DNA of 64,000 nucleotides from Bacteroidales bacterium UBA6192 (GTDB taxonomy: Bacteria; Bacteroidota; Bacteroidia; Bacteroidales; F082): NCBI GenBank assembly GCA_002422725.1, contig DITE01000008.1:4681-68680 (forward strand), written 5' to 3'. The notes under the pieces were generated by a model. That model ran no database searches. It saw only the letters and a program-made list of their open reading frames with translations, and was not told the origin of the DNA. A program made the position numbers and the translations under genes. Of this stretch, positions 60,430-64,000 are shown one piece after another (within the stretch, counting starts at the first letter, position 1; each line of letters starts with the position of its first letter).

Positions 60430-60831
60430 TCATGACTTGAGCATCAGCTTGCTGCGTTCGTCAAGGAGTCTGTCAATCTCACTCTGGCTCAGGCCGGGCG
60501 ACTTAAGCATTTCGTCGATGCGCTGAACATCCTTATACTCTTCCGATACGGGACTGATTTCAACCTCAGCTGGCTCTGCTTCCTCACCAAGTTCTTCACG
60601 TAGTTGCTTCAGAAACATCTGCAACATCTGTTTCATGGGTTCATTCATCGGGCCCATCATTTCGATGGCTAGCTGATCCTTCACCAAATCATAGTTCTGA
60701 AGAAATAACCTGAGCTGTTCAAACTGAAAACGATTTATGCCATCGATCTCACCTGTAGGATGTTTCTCCAACAACTTTTTAAACAAGCGAAAGAGTTCAT
60801 CTATATTTTTCCTGAATTCATCTTGTTCCAT
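60430..60831 (-). CDS. Small acidic cytosolic protein, function unknown
   Basis: 133 residues from the ATG at 60831 (MEQDEFRKNIDELFRLFK). It has no signal or membrane segment and is mostly helical and acidic: KLLEKHPTGEIDGINRFQFEQLRLF, then MMGPMNEPMKQMLQMF and an EELGEEAEPAEVE stretch, ending QSEIDRLLDERSKLMLKS. I do not recognise the family. It is a plausible small adaptor or helical-bundle protein. A minus-strand TAATTTTG (60838-60845) sits directly upstream, so the message could be almost leaderless. The next gene downstream is the TlpA-like thioredoxin. Confidence 0.75.
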   Translation of the reverse strand: MEQDEFRKNIDELFRLFKKLLEKHPTGEIDGINRFQFEQLRLFLQNYDLVKDQLAIEMMGPMNEPMKQMLQMFLKQLREELGEEAEPAEVEISPVSEEYKDVQRIDEMLKSPGLSQSEIDRLLDERSKLMLKS

Positions 60832-60870
60832 AGGCGACAAAATTAGTACTTTTTGCGCACAGGACGATTT

Positions 60871-61632
60871 TCACAGATTAATCATCTGCGCCTCATATTC
60901 TAAATAGGCTTTCAGATCATCGCGTGTAAAATTGAGTAATCTCTTGGTATAATGGAGCGTTGATGACCTGATGTCGCACAGTTCAGTCGCTTTTTTCAGG
61001 CAGTTTTGTTCAAAATCAGGACCGGGTAAAAGCTCGTTGACCAGACCAATGTCGAAAGCCTCGGCGGATGAAATTGGCTTATGGCGCAACAATATTTCCA
61101 GAGCTTTGCTGTGGTGCAAAAACTTGGAAAGAAAGAATGGAAGGGCTCCGCTGGGATGCAGGCCATATTTTCGATGAGCCAGAACAAAAGTAAGATCTTC
61201 AGAACCGTACTTAACATCAGCTGCCATACTTATGCCAAAAAAGGGCGTTACCACCTCACCTGAAAGTCCGACAATAAAGACTTTCTTGAAATCGACCATC
61301 GTCCTGATAAATCTATTGATGGCATGAATTTCTCCAAAACGTATTTTCGGTTCTTTGAACCTCGGCCAGGAATCTTCGCTGTGAGCTGGTTCAAGAATAC
61401 GGTGCATGAATTGATCGTAGCCATCCTCGTTGAAAATTCCTTTCTCATTGAGCACCAACAGACCCTTGATCTCATCTGTCTGATTGATTTCGTTGATTCT
61501 GGAGATGAAATAATCGCTCTTGACCACATCGGTGACCAAGGAGTAAATATCGCCTCTGAGTCTGATAACGGCTACCTGACCTGACTGCCTGATTTCGAAA
61601 AAATCAGACGGATTGAAAGTTGGTGTTGTCAT
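60871..61632 (-). CDS. Crotonase (enoyl-CoA hydratase/isomerase)-like protein
   Basis: 253 residues of the crotonase fold: VAVIRLRGDIYSLVT opens it, GLLVLNEKGIFNEDGYDQFM is the CoA/oxyanion-loop region, VGLSGEVVTPFFGISMAADVKYGSED the second oxyanion half, and LTFVLAHRKYGLHPSGALPFFLSKFL the following helix. In true hydratases a catalytic Glu precedes the G-L-x-P motif (PEIKLGL-type); here the equivalent stretch is AHRKYGL, so the hydratase Glu is missing and a different reaction, or a non-catalytic role, is likely. The C-terminal LLNFTRDDLKAYLEYEAQMI is typical. It is a single gene with no other beta-oxidation gene around it. Confidence 0.85.
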   Translation of the reverse strand: MTTPTFNPSDFFEIRQSGQVAVIRLRGDIYSLVTDVVKSDYFISRINEINQTDEIKGLLVLNEKGIFNEDGYDQFMHRILEPAHSEDSWPRFKEPKIRFGEIHAINRFIRTMVDFKKVFIVGLSGEVVTPFFGISMAADVKYGSEDLTFVLAHRKYGLHPSGALPFFLSKFLHHSKALEILLRHKPISSAEAFDIGLVNELLPGPDFEQNCLKKATELCDIRSSTLHYTKRLLNFTRDDLKAYLEYEAQMINL

Positions 61633-62031
61633 TTTGTTATGGTGTTGATTATCAATAATTCAAATAGATATTGGGCGTCTGAAAGGAAATTTTCTTACGA
61701 CACCTTAAAATTAAGCAATAATTCGGGCTCAATCAATTGCCTTAGCATGTTTTTTTTGCATCATGAACGATTTATTCAGGTCGGGCTTAATGATAAGGCT
61801 GAACAGAAATATGCTTTTTAAATGTTCCGGCGGTAATAAGAGCAGCTTAGCTGATAAGTTGGGAATGCTCTAAAAGGAATTTGATCGATTGAAACAATTC
61901 TTTCAGCCCGAATTGAATGAGAACAGCGATAAAAGAATGATTAAAATAACTATGTTAAAAGCAGGTACTTCATTTCGGAAAGATCGATAAATGAGGGATT
62001 TCAGCAATGTTATTTCGGAAATCCGAACGTT
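61633..62031. other. Gene-free gap
   Basis: 399 AT-rich bases between a crotonase-like gene and the UPF0316 gene, both on the minus strand. A 60-codon plus-strand frame (61639-61821) has no recognisable features. A small hairpin TTCGG-AAAT-CCGAA lies at 62014-62027, just past the UPF0316 stop, but has no proper T-run. I see nothing else. Confidence 0.45.
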
Positions 62032-62625
62032 TTATTTCCGCATCGAAACAAAGGGGAAAATCTTGCCTATGAACCCACCTTTCGGGTTCTGTGCTCTGAA
62101 ATAACCTTCGTTCACTGATTGCACTTCCTCGATGGTGTAAAAAGCATGCGGGTTGTGGTGGTTAACGATTGCAAGGGCATCTTTCAGGTCTTTACGTTTC
62201 ACAATGCTGAAAATTATCTTCACCATACCGGCTTTACCTTCAGCATCCACAACGGTGACCCCATAGTTTTCGTTTCTCAGGCTTTGAATCAAATCGCTTG
62301 TATCCTTTTTGGCTATAATCCTGATTACTACCGTTCCCAGTGTCATTTTCTCGGCCAGTAAAATGCCGATGTAGTTTCCTGCGGCAAAACCAGCTCCATA
62401 ACCGATATAACACATGAAGTTGTCGAGGTGCTGAAAAATCTGACTGATAGCCAGCAACCAGATAATCACTTCAATGAAACCCAGTATGGGTGCCAGATTT
62501 TTGTATCCTCTGGAAACAAAAATGAGCCTGATTGTTCCAACTGTCACATCCATGATTCTGGCCATGGCTATCAGCAGCGGAAGAATAACCCAGTTAAACA
62601 GGTCGGTACTCATCCATTCGTTCAT
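62032..62625 (-). CDS. UPF0316/DUF2179-DUF5698 membrane protein
   Basis: 197 residues. Three N-terminal helices (about 10-25, 40-60 and 68-90) contain LLIAMARIMDVTVGTIRLIFVSRG and APILGFIEVIIWLLAISQIF, the DUF5698 signature. The soluble C-terminal DUF2179 domain has NEWMSTDLFNW upstream and later LIQSLRNENYGVTVVDAEGKAG and IIFSIVKRKDLKDALAIVNHHNPHAFYTIEEVQSV (only short parts quoted), as in the UPF0316/YebE proteins. Function unknown; DUF2179 is also found at the end of YitT-type transporters. A minus-strand TATCTTTG at 62699-62706 is a candidate promoter element. Confidence 0.92.
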   Translation of the reverse strand: MNEWMSTDLFNWVILPLLIAMARIMDVTVGTIRLIFVSRGYKNLAPILGFIEVIIWLLAISQIFQHLDNFMCYIGYGAGFAAGNYIGILLAEKMTLGTVVIRIIAKKDTSDLIQSLRNENYGVTVVDAEGKAGMVKIIFSIVKRKDLKDALAIVNHHNPHAFYTIEEVQSVNEGYFRAQNPKGGFIGKIFPFVSMRK

Positions 62626-62937
62626 ATTATATTGTGTTTATATGGGTGTAAATGTAAGAATTTGATGCCAGTTGTATGCTGACAGATATAATCTGTGTCA
62701 AAGATACAACGATAAGTATCAATGAACGCTGAATCCGGCAAGCAAACCCATTCTTACTTTCATGGAGCGCAATCCTTGTCATGAGTTTGCCCCGGGAACA
62801 ATCTGTTGGAATTATCACTCAGATAGCTTTGTAACCACTACAAATTGAATTAAAAAATGGAAAAAACACATGTTAGTCATGACATATATTTGTCCGAATG
62901 ATTATTCCTGTTAATTTTGACACGTCAAAACCTGGTC
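62626..62937. other. Divergent intergenic region
   Basis: 312 bases between UPF0316 and the START-domain gene. It holds a minus-strand -7 match TATCTTTG at 62699-62706, a plus-strand -7 TATATTTG at 62885-62892, and a small hairpin ACAGA-TATAA-TCTGT near 62682-62696. No gene is seen. Confidence 0.5.
62885..62892 (+). promoter_or_regulatory. -7 promoter element (TATATTTG)
   Basis: TAnnTTTG match 45 bases before the ATG at 62938. Confidence 0.45.
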
Positions 62938-63609
62938 ATGATCAACCAATTATCCGCCATTATTTTTTTGGTATGGGGCTTTATTGCTCTGCCGATGCAA
63001 GTGTCAGCACCGGCGGTGGATAATGTTACAAAGGAACATTTTACCATAACGGCCTCCACAAACTGGGAGAAGCTAATGGAAAACAATAGGTTGCTTGTTT
63101 GGCAAAGGTGGTTAACAATTGACAACAACAGGGAAATCAGGCAGCGAAAATGTCAGATGATCGTCAGCTCGTCATTGAACAAAGTGATTGCCTTGATCCG
63201 TGATCATCGTCGCGCACCAGAGTGGATGTGCATGGTAGAGGAAGTCAAGGTGATTGCCGGGGAGGATAAGAATATTTGGTATACACTTGCGCGATATCAT
63301 ATGCCCTGGCCTTTGCGGGATAAGTTATTGGCTACCCGGCTGCAATTGACAAAGTTTCAACAGAATAACCTGGTACGGATTGATATCCATAGTGATAAAA
63401 GCAAAACGCTGAATAATGAAAATGTAAATGATTTCGGCTACTTTGAAGGATCATGGACAATTCTCTCAATAACAGATAAGCTCAGTTATGTTGAGTTTAC
63501 GGCCTATTCCACATCACTTCCTCTTTTTCCCAGATGGATTCAGGATCCTATTGTTGACAAGACATTTCTGAACACCATGGAAAGCTTTTTCGATTTGGCT
63601 AACAGCTGA
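62938..63609 (+). CDS. Secreted START-domain (lipid-transfer-like) protein
   Basis: 223 residues from the ATG at 62938 (a TTG at 62917 would add seven). MINQLSAIIFLVWGFIALPMQVSA is a signal peptide. The mature part resembles START/SRPBCC domains: NRLLVWQRWLTID, EIRQRKCQMIVSSSLNKVIALIRDH with APEWMCMVEEVKVI, then ARYHMPWPLRDKLLATRL (the W-P-x-x-R-D motif shared by START proteins) and a C-terminal helix, FLNTMESFFDLANS. It should bind a hydrophobic ligand in its cavity, in the periplasm. The ligand is unknown. It has its own -7 box and a diverging UPF0316 neighbour. Confidence 0.85.
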   Translation: MINQLSAIIFLVWGFIALPMQVSAPAVDNVTKEHFTITASTNWEKLMENNRLLVWQRWLTIDNNREIRQRKCQMIVSSSLNKVIALIRDHRRAPEWMCMVEEVKVIAGEDKNIWYTLARYHMPWPLRDKLLATRLQLTKFQQNNLVRIDIHSDKSKTLNNENVNDFGYFEGSWTILSITDKLSYVEFTAYSTSLPLFPRWIQDPIVDKTFLNTMESFFDLANS

Positions 63610-63850
63610 TCATAGCCAGAATTCACCATATTGATATGGACGAACAGCGCAAAATATACCGTGTTTTCCAGCTTATTTCGAGACTCAGGGCACCTCACTG
63701 GAATTGAAACAATATTCCGTGCAGCACATTGCCAGCTTCAATAGAATCTTAGATCGCAAATTATGAGTGTTCAAAACCTTAAGTGCAAATATTTATAGTT
63801 AATCATAAAATAGTTCTTTGAAGTATTGAAAGTTAGGGTTACAGATTACT
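63610..63850. other. Gap with regulator remnant
   Basis: 241 bases between the START gene and the partial gene at the right edge. It contains the probable decayed HTH/WYL-type start at 63636-63766 and is otherwise AT-rich without features. Confidence 0.4.
63636..63766 (+). pseudogene. Remnant of a WYL-type (HTH) transcriptional regulator, N-terminal
   Basis: The frame starts MDEQRKIYRVFQLISRLRAP, like the N-terminus of WYL-type regulators, then hits a TGA at 63705. A shifted frame continues LKQYSVQHIASFNRILDRKL to a TGA at 63764, as if the HTH had been frameshifted. No further domain follows. The similarity is from memory and needs a search. Confidence 0.3.
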
Positions 63851-64000
63851 TTATCGGAAAACTGTATTTGGATTACCGCCGCTTTTTTGGATCATATAAT
63901 CATCGATAATATACTCTAATTCCATTGCAAACCGTCTTTTTGCAGTTTTATAGCCAAATCCGTTAATCTTTTTATAGATAAGGATAAGCATTGCAAGGAT
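63851..64000 (-). CDS. Partial gene, C-terminal 49 residues (cut by right edge)
   Basis: A minus-strand open frame runs from the window edge to a TAA at 63851-63853. The visible residues begin with a hydrophobic ILAMLILIYKK that could be the end of a membrane helix, continue with a basic-then-acidic helix (NGFGYKTAKRRFAMELEYIIDDYM) of mixed character and finish SGGNPNTVFR. Family not recognised. Only the C-terminus is present, so a chance open frame cannot be excluded. Confidence 0.5.
   Translation of the reverse strand: MLAMLILIYKKINGFGYKTAKRRFAMELEYIIDDYMIQKSGGNPNTVFR

Noticed and set aside
61639..61821. 60-codon plus-strand frame in the gap upstream of the crotonase-like gene
   Set aside because: Composition is like non-coding AT-rich DNA and there is no start context or homology that I recognise.

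Overview
The window reads as chromosomal DNA of a member of the Bacteroidota, most likely class Bacteroidia. The support is: six secreted proteins ending in a type IX secretion (T9SS) C-terminal sorting domain (two C25 proteases, a BNR propeller protein, an SGNH hydrolase, a small protein of unknown function, an M28 peptidase); the gliding lipoprotein gene gldH next to a penicillin-binding protein and a PSP1/RicT gene; a fused-type cytochrome b / flavoprotein / iron-sulfur succinate dehydrogenase operon; and many start codons preceded closely by the Bacteroidota -7 promoter element TAnnTTTG rather than by a Shine-Dalgarno site. Base composition is moderate, with AT-rich gaps. No phage, insertion sequence, integrase, CRISPR array or complete defence locus is visible.

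Layout. 1-5 kb: envelope glycosyltransferases (two divergent GT-C-like membrane proteins, one cut by the left edge; a GT39-like enzyme; a dolichyl-phosphate-mannose-synthase-like GT2). 5-10 kb: a lipoprotein beta-propeller phytase, rbfA, a SAM methyltransferase, an NAD-dependent epimerase-like protein and a LolC/E-type permease. 10-18 kb: two large tandem gingipain-like C25 proteases and a small exported protein. 18-20 kb: AT-rich stretch with a strong hairpin, a decayed coding fragment and a solitary DUF4143 AAA ATPase. 20-28 kb: BNR/VPS10-like T9SS protein; a minus-strand operon serS - lipoprotein - TPR protein - rsmA(ksgA); rplU-rpmA with terminator. 28-36 kb: minus-strand DMT transporter and a five-gene operon (two aminopeptidase P paralogs, alpha/beta hydrolase, TPR membrane protein, ketoacyl synthase III). 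36-45 kb: sdhCAB with terminator, holB, ricT-like, gldH, PBP1A. 45-50 kb: two T9SS cargo genes, tRNA(CAT), HAD hydrolase, tRNA-dihydrouridine synthase, CPBP protease. 50-55 kb: ExbB-membrane protein-ExbD-ExbD operon, tRNA-Ser(GGA), M28 peptidase. 55-64 kb: asnS, rpoN, PAP2-like protein, beta-barrel protein, TlpA-like thioredoxin, small acidic protein, crotonase-like protein, UPF0316 protein, secreted START-domain protein, a probable regulator remnant and a partial gene at the right edge.

How it fits together. Most genes are housekeeping (translation, replication, respiration, cell wall) interleaved with outward-facing functions: secreted proteases and propeller proteins exported by Sec and then T9SS, a surface phytase, a proton-driven ExbB/ExbD motor for outer-membrane work, and cytosolic proline peptidases able to finish off peptides. 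No exotic system stands out. The most interesting material is the tandem C25 pair with a shared, unnamed alpha/beta-like module behind the protease, the BNR protein that carries both a lipobox and a T9SS tail, and the promoter architecture with very short or absent leaders.
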